A stretch of 37,968 nucleotides of DNA from a virus: the IMG/VR virus record IMGVR_UViG_3300027710_000003, positions 1 to 37,968 of that record, one strand, 5' to 3'. The notes beneath the pieces were generated by a model, which ran no database searches, was not told the DNA's origin, and saw only the letters and a program-made list of their open reading frames with translations. A program made the translations under genes and the position numbers. This document shows positions 17,150 to 24,122 of this stretch, in pieces; within the stretch, counting starts at the first letter, position 1, and each line of letters starts with the position of its first letter.

Positions 17150-17568
17150 TGAAGCTCACTGACCACATCCATATTATCTGGCCCGAAAGACCTTTTGTTG
17201 CTCGCGGAGATGTCTTTGAGTTTGATGATGGTCTGCCAATGCCCACACAAACTGAACTTGATGCCACTTATGATCAAGCCTTGGCCTTGTATGAAGCAAG
17301 AAAACAACAATACCTGATCAATGGCATTGTCGTCTCCATGCGGAGCTTTCGCGAAGCGTGCGGGCGCGACCTTACAATCAGAATTAGTGCTTACGTTGCC
17401 AGCATTGAAGATCTCAATGAGCGGTTCAAAGCTCAGACTGATTTTGAATTTGCGACTACGGTTTCACGCGCTCATTTTCGCGTTTCGCAGATTGCCTCAG
17501 CTTTGGGCAAGACTGAATCCGAGATCGACGAAGTGTTTGCACTAGCTCAACAATTAGACTTAAATTGA
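17149..17568 (+). CDS. Helical protein downstream of the fibre, possible assembly factor
   Basis: A 139-residue protein starting in the TAATG overlap with the fibre stop, so it is translationally coupled to the fibre. The N-terminus is mixed ('DHIHIIWPERPFVARGDV'), the rest is helical. Small genes directly after fibre genes are often fibre chaperones or assembly proteins; that is context only, since no chaperone motif is visible. Confidence 0.7.
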   Translation: MKLTDHIHIIWPERPFVARGDVFEFDDGLPMPTQTELDATYDQALALYEARKQQYLINGIVVSMRSFREACGRDLTIRISAYVASIEDLNERFKAQTDFEFATTVSRAHFRVSQIASALGKTESEIDEVFALAQQLDLN

Positions 17569-17571
17569 CTT

Positions 17572-17739
17572 ATGCAAGACAATCACCTCACTCCCTTCAT
17601 TGGATCGCTAATTGCCTTTGCAAGCACGGTGACGAGTCTTGCAGAGATTGAAGTTTGGCTCAAGCTAAGTTCTTTAGCAGTCGGAACTCTAGCTGGTATA
17701 TTAGGCTGCATTTCAGCAATCAAAAACCTGACTAAATGA
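17572..17739 (+). CDS. Small membrane protein, holin candidate 1
   Basis: A 55-residue protein with two hydrophobic segments, 'FIGSLIAFASTVTSL' (about 9-23) and 'LSSLAVGTLAGILGCISAI' (about 32-50), and a basic C-terminus. This is the topology of a small class II holin. It overlaps the next membrane protein by 4 bp (ATGA) and sits directly before the spanin-like pair and the amidase, so a lysis role is likely. No sequence family is claimed. Confidence 0.65.
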   Translation: MQDNHLTPFIGSLIAFASTVTSLAEIEVWLKLSSLAVGTLAGILGCISAIKNLTK

Positions 17740-17912
17740 AAGCATATCTACTCAAAAACTGGAAAACTTCACTTGTTGGCGTGTTCGCCATCCTCGCCGT
17801 GATCACCTCGACATGGCTGCCGCAATACAAAGACGAGCTTGAGGCCGTCGTGGGCGTCCTTGTTGGCCTCGGACTGCTCGCAGCAAAAGACAGCGACAAA
17901 ACTGGAGTATGA
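17736..17912 (+). CDS. Small membrane protein, holin candidate 2
   Basis: A 58-residue protein with 'SLVGVFAILAVITSTW' and 'AVVGVLVGLGLLAAK' as probable membrane segments and the ending 'KDSDKTGV'. The pattern 'NWKTSL...G' with 'AKDxxxTG' at the end is common in short phage lysis-region proteins. It overlaps both neighbours by 4 bp. Either this or the preceding gene, or both as holin and modulator, may form the inner-membrane hole. Confidence 0.7.
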   Translation: MKAYLLKNWKTSLVGVFAILAVITSTWLPQYKDELEAVVGVLVGLGLLAAKDSDKTGV

Positions 17913-18133
17913 TAGGTATTATTGAACTGCTTAACCTAGCTTTGCGAGTCTGGCTGGCAGTCAATGCCTCGAAACCTTTTCAACGACTCCATGAAATTGA
18001 TCGCGAAATACGCCGTTTGTCTATCGGCGCTAATGAGTCTGCTCTCTTGCAAATCGAAGCGCTCGACCGAGAACGCCGAGTCCTTGCTAAACTCGTCGGC
18101 ACTCTACACACCGACCTCAGTAACAAGTCTTGA
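17909..18133 (+). CDS. Inner-membrane spanin-like protein (Rz-like)
   Basis: A 74-residue protein with a hydrophobic N-terminus ('IGIIELLNLALRVWLAV') followed by a charged helix ('REIRRLSIGANESALLQIE') predicted as a coiled coil. A lipoprotein gene lies inside it in another frame, which is the arrangement of lambda Rz/Rz1. The membrane segment is weak because it contains Glu and Arg. Position after the holin candidates supports the call. Confidence 0.65.
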   Translation: MIGIIELLNLALRVWLAVNASKPFQRLHEIDREIRRLSIGANESALLQIEALDRERRVLAKLVGTLHTDLSNKS

Positions 18134-18239
18134 GGGCGTCGAATATCAATTTGCTGAAGGACGCTGGAGAGGCACTGGCGAGCATCTTTATTCACAGGCC
18201 GCGTTCACACGCGCCTTAACCATAGGAAGAGGCAAGTAA
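17991..18239 (+). CDS. Outer-membrane spanin-like lipoprotein (Rz1-like), embedded gene
   Basis: An 82-residue protein in a different frame from the Rz-like gene, overlapping its last 143 bp and extending 106 bp beyond. 'MKLIAKYAVCLSALMSLLSC' is a signal peptide of class II: basic start, hydrophobic core and a lipobox ending in C20, which would be lipidated. ATG 17991 is chosen because the in-frame ATG at 17964 would bury the signal peptide. Together with the Rz-like protein it would span the periplasm and fuse the membranes at lysis. Confidence 0.7.
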   Translation: MKLIAKYAVCLSALMSLLSCKSKRSTENAESLLNSSALYTPTSVTSLEGVEYQFAEGRWRGTGEHLYSQAAFTRALTIGRGK

Positions 18240-18243
18240 CACC

Positions 18244-19227
18244 ATGACTAAAGCCGAAATTGTTAGATCGTATCTTGAGCGTTTTCCAGAAACGGAAAAT
18301 CGGACATTGGCTAAACTCTTGCATAAGGAATTGCCCACGGTTTTTATGTCGCCCGAATCGGCTCGCGACATTATAAGAAGACTTCGGGGGGCCAAAGGAA
18401 AACGTCATACTAAATACGCTACGGATAAATCGGCATTTAAGCCGCTTGGCTGGCAAAAGGATGTGATACCTAAAACGCTTGCAAGAACGCGGGAGCCAAT
18501 CGTTTTGAGTGGTGCCTTAAAGGTGCTGATTTTGTCAGACATCCACATTCCCTACCACGACGAAGCTGCCGTTACCGCTGCTATTGCTCACGGCAAAAAG
18601 AAAAAGCCGGACGTGATTATCCTCAACGGCGACATCGGCGATTTCTACGGCGTGTCCCGTCACGACAAAGATCCGCGCCGCTCGCTTGCGGATGAGTTGG
18701 ACGCCATTCGCCAGTTTTTATTTTACCTCCGCAAGCAGTTCCCAAACGCCCGCATTCTCTACAAAATCGGAAACCACGAAGCGCGAATGGAGATGTTTCT
18801 GGTTAAGAATGCTCCAGTGCTTCTTGGAGTTTCGGATTTTGAGCTTCCCGTGCTGCTGAAATTTGATGAGTCGAGAATTGAGCTTGTGCCATCGCTGACG
18901 CTTATCCGGCTAGGCAGTCTGCCGATTTACCACGGGCACGAATTGCCGCAGGGCATGTCATCGCCAGTCAATCCTGCGCGAGGGATTTGGATGCGCGTGC
19001 AGGAATCGCTTATCTGTGGCCATTGGCACCGAACAAGCGAGCACACTGAAAGCACGGGACTAAACAAAAAGCTTTCATCCTGTTGGTCAACTGGATGCCT
19101 TTGCGACTTGACTCCCGACTACGCTATTGTGAATCGCTGGAACCACGGCTTCGCTTGGGTGGAAACTCAGGCCGATGGCAACTATGAAGTCACGAATCAC
19201 AAAATCATCAACGGGAGGGTTTATTAA
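18244..19227 (+). CDS. Calcineurin-like metallophosphoesterase
   Basis: A 327-residue protein. Residues 93-265 hold all motifs of the family: D99-x-H101 in 'LSDIHIP', D130 in 'LNGDIGD', N177-H178 in 'GNHE', H230/H232 in 'YHGHE' and H260-x-H262 in 'CGHWH'. Residues 1-60 form a basic helical region resembling a small DNA-binding HTH, so the substrate may be nucleic acid or nucleotide. A purine-rich AGGAAGAGG lies 12 bases before the ATG. It sits oddly between spanin and endolysin genes; the stop directly abuts the amidase start. Confidence 0.88.
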   Translation: MTKAEIVRSYLERFPETENRTLAKLLHKELPTVFMSPESARDIIRRLRGAKGKRHTKYATDKSAFKPLGWQKDVIPKTLARTREPIVLSGALKVLILSDIHIPYHDEAAVTAAIAHGKKKKPDVIILNGDIGDFYGVSRHDKDPRRSLADELDAIRQFLFYLRKQFPNARILYKIGNHEARMEMFLVKNAPVLLGVSDFELPVLLKFDESRIELVPSLTLIRLGSLPIYHGHELPQGMSSPVNPARGIWMRVQESLICGHWHRTSEHTESTGLNKKLSSCWSTGCLCDLTPDYAIVNRWNHGFAWVETQADGNYEVTNHKIINGRVY

Positions 19228-19770
19228 ATGAAAGCTGTTTGCCTAGATCCTGGCCACGGAATGAGCAATCGGCGCGCAGGTGCTTATGATCCTGGCGCTT
19301 GTGCTTTCGGTAAAAAAGAAGCTGAAATCGCGATGGACTGGGTTAACGAGCTGCGCGTCATCTTGCAAGCTCGCGGGCACAAGGTTGTCAGGACTCGAAT
19401 CAACGGCAGCGATCCCGCGCCAGTTGGCGAGCGTGCTGGCATCGCGGAAGACTACGGCTGTGATATTATGCTAAGCATTCATTGCAACGCTGCAAACGGC
19501 TCGGCAAATGGCACAGAGACGTTTTACCGTGGCGAGTTTAACAAAGAGCTGGCTTCAAAAATTAACGCGGCTTTATGCGCTGCTCTTGGCACTAAATCAA
19601 GGGGCGTTAAAACGGAATCATCTAGCCAGCATTCACGGCTTGCGGTGATGTCTTTTCAGCCGTGTTTTCTCATTGAGCTTGGCTTCATCGACAACGCTGG
19701 CGATCTCGAAAAGATGATTGATCCCGTGCGTAGGCTGGCAGCTTGCGAGGCCATTGCTGAACTGCTATGA
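19228..19770 (+). CDS. N-acetylmuramoyl-L-alanine amidase, endolysin (Amidase_3)
   Basis: A 180-residue single-domain enzyme that cuts the bond between N-acetylmuramate and L-alanine in peptidoglycan. Zinc ligands are H10 ('DPGHG'), E31 in 'KKEAE' and H85 ('SIHCNA'); E150 in 'IELGFIDN' is the catalytic Glu. There is no signal peptide or membrane segment, so release through a holin is expected. GGGAGGG before the ATG is a good Shine-Dalgarno sequence. The gene overlaps the next by 4 bp. Confidence 0.92.
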   Translation: MKAVCLDPGHGMSNRRAGAYDPGACAFGKKEAEIAMDWVNELRVILQARGHKVVRTRINGSDPAPVGERAGIAEDYGCDIMLSIHCNAANGSANGTETFYRGEFNKELASKINAALCAALGTKSRGVKTESSSQHSRLAVMSFQPCFLIELGFIDNAGDLEKMIDPVRRLAACEAIAELL

Positions 19771-19892
19771 GACGCGCAATTTGGTCTTACAGTTTTTATT
19801 TCTTGGCCGTCTATTGCTTTGGCTTTGTGTATGGCACGGCGTTATTCAGCCTTGTGTGGTTTATCCAGCTTGTTATCGAATGCGCCGATTAA
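19767..19892 (+). CDS. 41-residue membrane protein
   Basis: A short gene starting in the ATGA overlap with the amidase stop. The product is almost entirely hydrophobic and aromatic ('AIWSYSFYFLAVYCFGF', then 'ALFSLVWFIQLVI'), so one long or two short membrane segments. Its position directly after the endolysin suggests a lysis-related or inner-membrane role. Function unknown. Confidence 0.55.
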   Translation: MRRAIWSYSFYFLAVYCFGFVYGTALFSLVWFIQLVIECAD

Positions 19893-19945
19893 TGGAAATC
19901 CCTCTCGGATGGAAGCTCTACAATGGGCCGAAAGACTGGCGTTAG
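19892..19945 (+). CDS. Possible 17-residue mini-ORF
   Basis: ATG overlaps the preceding stop as TAATG and the ORF ends at TAG 19945. The peptide 'MEIPLGWKLYNGPKDWR' reads like a folded-protein segment and could be a real short gene, but there is no further support. Confidence 0.25.
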   Translation: MEIPLGWKLYNGPKDWR

Positions 19946-19966
19946 CATGATAAGTGCGTTTGCCGC

Positions 19967-20032
19967 ATGAATGACCACGGTGACGATCCGCTCAGTTCTT
20001 TCCTTGCCAAGTGGCAAAATAGGCACGGGTGA
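19967..20032 (+). CDS. Possible 21-residue mini-ORF
   Basis: ATG 19967 to TGA 20032 encodes a 21-residue peptide beginning 'MNDHGDDPLSSFLAKW'. It lies in the otherwise gene-free interval 19946-20105. Codon use resembles coding sequence, but no ribosome-binding site is visible. Confidence 0.25.
   Translation: MNDHGDDPLSSFLAKWQNRHG
20004..20017. repeat. Inverted repeat TTGCCA-N2-TGGCAA
   Basis: Perfect 6-bp arms with a 2-bp centre, about 90 bp before the RHH-protein start. It could be an operator for that protein; it occurs once and overlaps the 21-residue mini-ORF. Confidence 0.3.
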
Positions 20033-20052
20033 AAATAAATTACAATTTCCAC

Positions 20053-20081
20053 TTGTGTAAGTTTCTACCGTGTGATTAGAT
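20053..20081 (+). promoter_or_regulatory. Candidate promoter for the early region
   Basis: TTGTGT and TTAGAT are separated by 17 bp, and the -10 is preceded by TGA (extended -10 form). Matches to consensus are only moderate (3/6 each). It lies in the main gap before the early genes, and the predicted start (about 20088) gives a short leader ending in CATCATCAC-ATG. Confidence 0.3.
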
Positions 20082-20096
20082 GCGTTGTCATTACGA

Positions 20097-20105
20097 CATC
20101 ATCAC
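20097..20105 (+). promoter_or_regulatory. CATCATCAC start-proximal motif
   Basis: CATCATCAC directly abuts the ATG at 20106, which has no Shine-Dalgarno sequence. Confidence 0.5.
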
Positions 20106-20369
20106 ATGAAAACGCTAAAAATTAGCGAGACATTGCACTCGCAACTACGCATCAACGCAGCCAATCAAGGCTGTAGTCTTCAGTCCCTCGCTGAGGGATT
20201 TATCACCAATGGCATTGCAGATTTGCTTAAACGCAAGCAGGTTTGGGTAGTATATGATGAACGTGATTGTGAGATCATCGGCGTTTATGCTAATGAAGCA
20301 ATGGCTAAGGAAGTTTCTTATCGCTCTGTATGGTATAGGAGAGAAGCGACAATCTTGAACACCAAGTAA
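20106..20369 (+). CDS. Ribbon-helix-helix-like small protein, possible regulator
   Basis: An 87-residue protein. Residues 1-40 fit an Arc/CopG-type ribbon-helix-helix: strand 'MKTLKISETLHSQLRINA' then helices 'AANQGC' and 'SLQSLAEGFITNGIADLL'. Residues 48-87 form a small beta-rich tail ('VWVVYDERDCEIIGVYA'). ATG 20106 is chosen over an upstream codon at 20085 because of the abutting CATCATCAC motif and the typical RHH N-terminus. It is the first early gene and may regulate the early promoter; DNA binding is inferred. Confidence 0.65.
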   Translation: MKTLKISETLHSQLRINAANQGCSLQSLAEGFITNGIADLLKRKQVWVVYDERDCEIIGVYANEAMAKEVSYRSVWYRREATILNTK

Positions 20370-20385
20370 GTAAACTCGATACAAT
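20355..20385 (+). promoter_or_regulatory. Candidate promoter TTGAAC-N19-TACAAT
   Basis: -35 TTGAAC (4/6) and -10 TACAAT (5/6) are 19 bp apart, slightly long. The start site would fall at or just before the ATG of the 17-residue mini-ORF at 20392. Confidence 0.3.
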
Positions 20386-20391
20386 AATAGT

Positions 20392-20445
20392 ATGAACCCC
20401 AAGACTGGCAATCCTATTCGCATTCGGAAAGGATCAGCAATATGA
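20392..20445 (+). CDS. Possible 17-residue leader peptide
   Basis: Encodes 'MNPKTGNPIRIRKGSAI' and overlaps the next ATG by 4 bp (ATGA). The Shine-Dalgarno-like GGAAAGGA of the next gene lies inside it. It may be a leader peptide that couples translation of the 108-residue protein, or incidental. Confidence 0.3.
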   Translation: MNPKTGNPIRIRKGSAI

Positions 20446-20768
20446 ACGACTTAACTCCATGGCTTGACTCCATCAACGAAGGGCCGCGCAAGCGTGCATT
20501 TTTTGCAGCCGTGTTTTCCAAGCTGGAAGACCTCGGCTTCATTCTCAAGAATCCTGACGCAATCGACGGCGGCTATCGTTTGGAGTTTCGCAATGACGAT
20601 AATCTTACTTGGGTTATTGCTGACCGTTACATGAGTTGGCCTGTGGCTGGCGAATATCCAGGCATTCAGCTTTACAGTGAAAATGAAGCGTGGGAAGCAT
20701 CCTTCCGCGCTTGGACTCCAATTCAACTGGCTTTAGACGCAATCGAATACCTTGCACCCAATGAATAA
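20442..20768 (+). CDS. Early-region protein, unknown
   Basis: A 108-residue acidic mixed alpha/beta protein ('MNDLTPWLDSINEGPRKR' to 'DAIEYLAPNE'). A purine-rich GGAAAGGA is about 8 bases before the ATG. It overlaps the next gene by 8 bp in another frame. No family recognised; placement among early genes suggests an accessory or host-takeover role. Confidence 0.7.
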   Translation: MNDLTPWLDSINEGPRKRAFFAAVFSKLEDLGFILKNPDAIDGGYRLEFRNDDNLTWVIADRYMSWPVAGEYPGIQLYSENEAWEASFRAWTPIQLALDAIEYLAPNE

Positions 20769-20994
20769 TCTATCCTCATTCCATTTCCGTTCCGGCATGG
20801 GCGACCGTGTCACCGACAACCGCGCAGAGTGGTTGATTAAGCTAGACGATCACATTCGCGCCAATTCACCACGGCAGCGCAGGCTGGAAGCGGAGCGCCG
20901 CTTTCTGCTTGCTCGCTATCACGAAACATTCTCAGCCATTGCAGGCTGCATCCTGCTGGTTGTTATTATCCTCTGCCTCGCATTCATCGCCTAA
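20761..20994 (+). CDS. Small protein with C-terminal membrane anchor
   Basis: A 77-residue protein with a charged soluble N-terminal half and a hydrophobic C-terminus ('AIAGCILLVVIILCLAFIA') that should anchor it in the inner membrane with the N-terminus in the cytoplasm. ATG 20761 is preferred over an in-frame TTG at 20752. Function unknown. Confidence 0.65.
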   Translation: MNNLSSFHFRSGMGDRVTDNRAEWLIKLDDHIRANSPRQRRLEAERRFLLARYHETFSAIAGCILLVVIILCLAFIA

Positions 20995-21003
20995 CATCAT
21001 CAC
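20995..21003 (+). promoter_or_regulatory. CATCATCAC start-proximal motif
   Basis: CATCATCAC lies 4 bases (TACT) before the recT ATG at 21008; no Shine-Dalgarno sequence is present. Confidence 0.45.
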
Positions 21004-21007
21004 TACT

Positions 21008-21958
21008 ATGTCATCACAAATTACTACTACAAACAAACCGTCCGCGCTTGCCACTATGGCGAGCAAGTTCAACGTCGATCCGGCCAAGCTGCTTGGAACG
21101 CTCAAAAATACTGTCTTCAAAGGCGCGTCCGATGACGAGCTTATGGCTCTTGTTATCGTCTCCAACGAATACGGCCTTAACCCAATATTGAAGGAGATTT
21201 ATGGATACCCAGCTAAGGGTGGCGGCATTGTTCCTGTCGTGTCCATTGACGGCTGGCTGAGAATGATGAATGACCACCCGCAGTTTGATGGCATCGAGTT
21301 TCAGTTTACTGAAAACGACGGCAAGCTCATTTCATGCACCGCGCTTATTCATCGCAAAGATCGCAAGCATCCAACTAGCGTCACTGAATACTTAGGCGAA
21401 TGCCGTCGTAACACTGACCCGTGGAAGATGGAGCATCGCATGTTGCGACACAAAGCAACCATCCAGTGCGCTCGCGTGGCGTTTGGTTTCAGCGGCATCA
21501 CTGACGAAGATGAAGCCGAGCGTATTGGCATGGCTCGCGACGTGACGCCAAAGGCTACCGATTCCAAACTATTTAAGCCAAAAACTCTTGCGCCGGAGGA
21601 ATGCCCGCAGCCTCCGCCATACAAATCTCTGGCTCAGTCAGAGGCCGCATCCTCGCCCGCGCGTGCATTGACGCCTGGGTCTAATACAAATGAGGGTGCG
21701 GAATTCTTTTTTAGTCTCAGCGATGTGCTGCCTTCGCAGGTTGAACAAATCGCCGCCAAGCTAGCGCAGGTTGAGCAAATCGCCGCCAAGCTAGCAGTGG
21801 CTGGCATTAAATGGTCTGAAGTTCATGGCGTCATGGCAGATCAAGGCCTCGCCGATCCTGAGTTTGTGCCGCTGCCCGAAGCTGCTGCTGACGTGCTTAC
21901 AAGCTGCCTCGCGCAGTTTGACGCAATCGTGAAGCTCGTGAAAGGAGGCCAGCCATGA
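21008..21958 (+). CDS. recT: RecT/Bet-family single-strand annealing protein
   Basis: A 316-residue annealing recombinase. Residues 40-190 match the Bet/RecT family: 'LVIVSNEYGLNPILKEIYG', 'GGGIVPVVSIDGWLRMMND', 'HPQFDGIEF' and 'MLRHKATIQCARVAFGFSG' followed by 'DEDEAERI'. It anneals complementary single strands made by the partner exonuclease encoded directly downstream (4-bp overlap). The C-terminal region (about 200-316) is variable and contains a tandem 10-residue duplication at about 244-263. The ATG at 21008 is chosen over upstream in-frame codons that lie in the previous gene. Confidence 0.92.
   Translation: MSSQITTTNKPSALATMASKFNVDPAKLLGTLKNTVFKGASDDELMALVIVSNEYGLNPILKEIYGYPAKGGGIVPVVSIDGWLRMMNDHPQFDGIEFQFTENDGKLISCTALIHRKDRKHPTSVTEYLGECRRNTDPWKMEHRMLRHKATIQCARVAFGFSGITDEDEAERIGMARDVTPKATDSKLFKPKTLAPEECPQPPPYKSLAQSEAASSPARALTPGSNTNEGAEFFFSLSDVLPSQVEQIAAKLAQVEQIAAKLAVAGIKWSEVHGVMADQGLADPEFVPLPEAAADVLTSCLAQFDAIVKLVKGGQP
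21736..21795 (+). repeat. Tandem 30-bp duplication within recT
   Basis: Two adjacent 30-bp copies (21736-21765 and 21766-21795) differ by one base (A/G in ttgAacaaa versus ttgGcaaa context: GAA to GAG, silent). They encode 'QVEQIAAKLA' twice. In-frame, recent duplication in the variable C-terminal part. Confidence 0.85.
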
Positions 21959-23127
21959 GTTACGTCAACCCATTTCAAAACGTGCCTAGTGCATCGAAGC
22001 TCCATCGCGTGCTAGAATGTCCCGGCAGTCATCAAGCTGAGTTTGCAGCGCCACAAGTCGAGGAGGATACTACCGAGGCCAATATTGGAAACGAAGTTCA
22101 CGCTATTCTTGCCGGCGAACTGACTGAAGACAATGCGAGCGTCGAGGCTGTGCAAACGGCGGAGATGTGCGAACGCCAGGTTTCAAGTCTCATCACTGAA
22201 TGGGGCCACGATGACAAGAATAGGCTGAGTGAGAAACGCTATGGCTTAACACGTCTTGGCGGAGTCGTGGAAGTCACCGAAAGCACAAAAGCCGACGTGA
22301 TTTTTACCGGCCAGTTTGACCGGCTTTATATCTCTGGCACTCACGGTCTTCTCATCGACTTTAAAAGCCTGCGCGGCGATCACGCTACGGCAATTGAGAA
22401 CCCGCAGTTGATGAGTTTGGCCGTCCTAGTGGCGAAAAAGCACAAGCTGACTGACGTGCGCGTTGCCCTTGTCCAGCCGATGAAAGGCAAGCCGACAACG
22501 GCGGACTTCAACGCTAACGGGTTAAAACTTGCCGAGTCATGGCTTTTCGCTGCTCTCGATGCCGAGATGGAAGCCGGGCCTGATGATTTGCGGGCTGGCG
22601 ATTGGTGCAAGTATTGCAAAGCCCGCTACGGGTGTCGCAAGTTTCAAGAATCCGCCATTCAGGAGGTTGAAGTCATCGAACCTGCTACCATTGCAGGTAT
22701 GGACGGCGAGACGCAGAGAAAGGCCATGTGGGCGCGTGCGTTAGATCTTCCCGCCGCTCGTCTTGCATCTGCGATGAATGGGCTGGCAATGGTCAAACGC
22801 TACGTTGCCGCCATTGAGGGCGTGGCAAAGGCACGCGCTGAAAACGATCCCGAGTTCCAGCAGTTCTTTACGCTGCGAGAAAAAAAGGGGCGGCGCTCAA
22901 TCACTGACGTCACAAAGGTTTTTGCCGCATGTGAAGCTCACGGCGTCACCGCTGAGCAGTTTACCGCGCTTTGTTCCATCGGGCTTGGAGATGTGAAGCA
23001 ACTTCTCAAAGATGCGACTTACTTAAAAGGCAAGGCACTTGATAATCTTCACGATGCAGTCTTGACGGGTGCCGTGGAAGTGGGCAAATCAAGCGTGGAA
23101 CTTGTTCCCGCAGGTCAGTTGGAATAA
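21955..23127 (+). CDS. Cas4/RecB-like PD-(D/E)xK exonuclease with Fe-S cysteines (DUF2800-like)
   Basis: A 390-residue nuclease, the expected partner of RecT that resects double-strand ends. Nuclease motifs: G45-x-x-x-H49 ('IGNEVH'), D122 in 'GQFDRL', D135-x-K137 in 'LLIDFKSL'. C22 near the N-terminus and C218, C221, C227 ('DWCKYCKARYGC') form the four-cysteine pattern of a 4Fe-4S cluster as in Cas4 and AddB. Residues 235-390 are helical and C-terminal to the nuclease. A strong Shine-Dalgarno sequence AAAGGAGG precedes the ATG; overlap with recT is 4 bp. Confidence 0.88.
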   Translation: MSYVNPFQNVPSASKLHRVLECPGSHQAEFAAPQVEEDTTEANIGNEVHAILAGELTEDNASVEAVQTAEMCERQVSSLITEWGHDDKNRLSEKRYGLTRLGGVVEVTESTKADVIFTGQFDRLYISGTHGLLIDFKSLRGDHATAIENPQLMSLAVLVAKKHKLTDVRVALVQPMKGKPTTADFNANGLKLAESWLFAALDAEMEAGPDDLRAGDWCKYCKARYGCRKFQESAIQEVEVIEPATIAGMDGETQRKAMWARALDLPAARLASAMNGLAMVKRYVAAIEGVAKARAENDPEFQQFFTLREKKGRRSITDVTKVFAACEAHGVTAEQFTALCSIGLGDVKQLLKDATYLKGKALDNLHDAVLTGAVEVGKSSVELVPAGQLE

Positions 23128-23134
23128 AACAAAA

Positions 23135-23152
23135 CATCATCACCATCATCAC
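23135..23152 (+). promoter_or_regulatory. Tandem CATCATCAC start-proximal motif
   Basis: CATCATCAC occurs twice head to tail, ending one base before the ATG at 23154. The preceding stretch is A-rich and there is no Shine-Dalgarno sequence. This is the clearest example of the motif. Confidence 0.55.
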
Positions 23153-23153
23153 A

Positions 23154-24122
23154 ATGAATATCTTAGATCAATCCTCCGGCGAAGGCTGGAGCTTATACAA
23201 TGCCGATTGCGTTGAACTTGTTAGCTCGATGCCTGACAATTCAATCGACCTGAGCGTTTATTCGCCACCGTTCGCTAACCTTTACATTTATTCGGACTCG
23301 GTAGCCGATATGGGAAACTGCGCGGATGACTCCGAGTTTTTTGAGCAATACAAGTTCCTGATTCGTGAGAAGTTGCGCGTTACCGTTCCGGGACGTCTCA
23401 CTGTCATTCACTGCAAAGATCTTCCTGCTTATTTTGGCAGCGATGGCTATGCAGGTTTGCGAGACTTTCCCGGTGACATCATCAGGGCGCATGAAACCGA
23501 GGGCTGGAATTTTCATTCCCGCGTTACGATATGGAAATGCCCAGTCACAGAGCGCGAACGCACTAACAACAACGGACTGCTTCACAAGTCCGTCTTGCGT
23601 GATCAATCGCAACTCCGGCAGGGCATGGCTGATTATCTTATCATCATGCGCAAGCCACCGCTTGAAGGAATGATGAGCACAAAGCCAATTTCACGCGGCG
23701 GATTTGCTGGCTACATCGGAGACGCTGACCTCGATCCGCGCAAGGAAGGTTGTTATCACCCTTCGCCCTACTCACGCAATACGGTTGCAGCGGTGGACTC
23801 TATTAACATTTGGAGGCGATACGCGGAGCCGGTATGGTGGGACGTTGATCAACAGGACGTGTTGAATTTTAAAATTGCCAAGTCTAGCAAGGATGAAAAG
23901 CATATCTGCCCTTTGCAGCTTGGCGTAATTCGGCGTTCTATTCAGCTTTGGAGCAATCCTGGCGACGTAATTTTTTCACCGTTCACGGGCATTGGCAGTG
24001 AAGGCGTTTGCGCCGTTGAGATGGGCCGGAAGTTTATCGGCTCTGAACTCAAGCCTGAATATTATCAACACGCTAAAGGCTTCCTTGCGGCCGCATCAGC
24101 ACAACCGGAGTTTATGCTATGA
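23154..24122 (+). CDS. Beta-class DNA methyltransferase (N4-cytosine/N6-adenine)
   Basis: A 322-residue enzyme. The catalytic motif IV is 'SPPF' (37-40) and the AdoMet-binding motif I 'FSPFTGIGSEG' (274-284) comes after it, followed by 'GRKFIGSELKPEYY'. The order IV then I is beta class. SPP(F/Y/W) is commoner in N4-cytosine enzymes, but N6-adenine enzymes with this motif exist, so the target base is open. It overlaps the SNF2-like helicase gene by 4 bp, so the two are made together. Its likely role is to modify phage DNA against restriction. Confidence 0.9.
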   Translation: MNILDQSSGEGWSLYNADCVELVSSMPDNSIDLSVYSPPFANLYIYSDSVADMGNCADDSEFFEQYKFLIREKLRVTVPGRLTVIHCKDLPAYFGSDGYAGLRDFPGDIIRAHETEGWNFHSRVTIWKCPVTERERTNNNGLLHKSVLRDQSQLRQGMADYLIIMRKPPLEGMMSTKPISRGGFAGYIGDADLDPRKEGCYHPSPYSRNTVAAVDSINIWRRYAEPVWWDVDQQDVLNFKIAKSSKDEKHICPLQLGVIRRSIQLWSNPGDVIFSPFTGIGSEGVCAVEMGRKFIGSELKPEYYQHAKGFLAAASAQPEFML

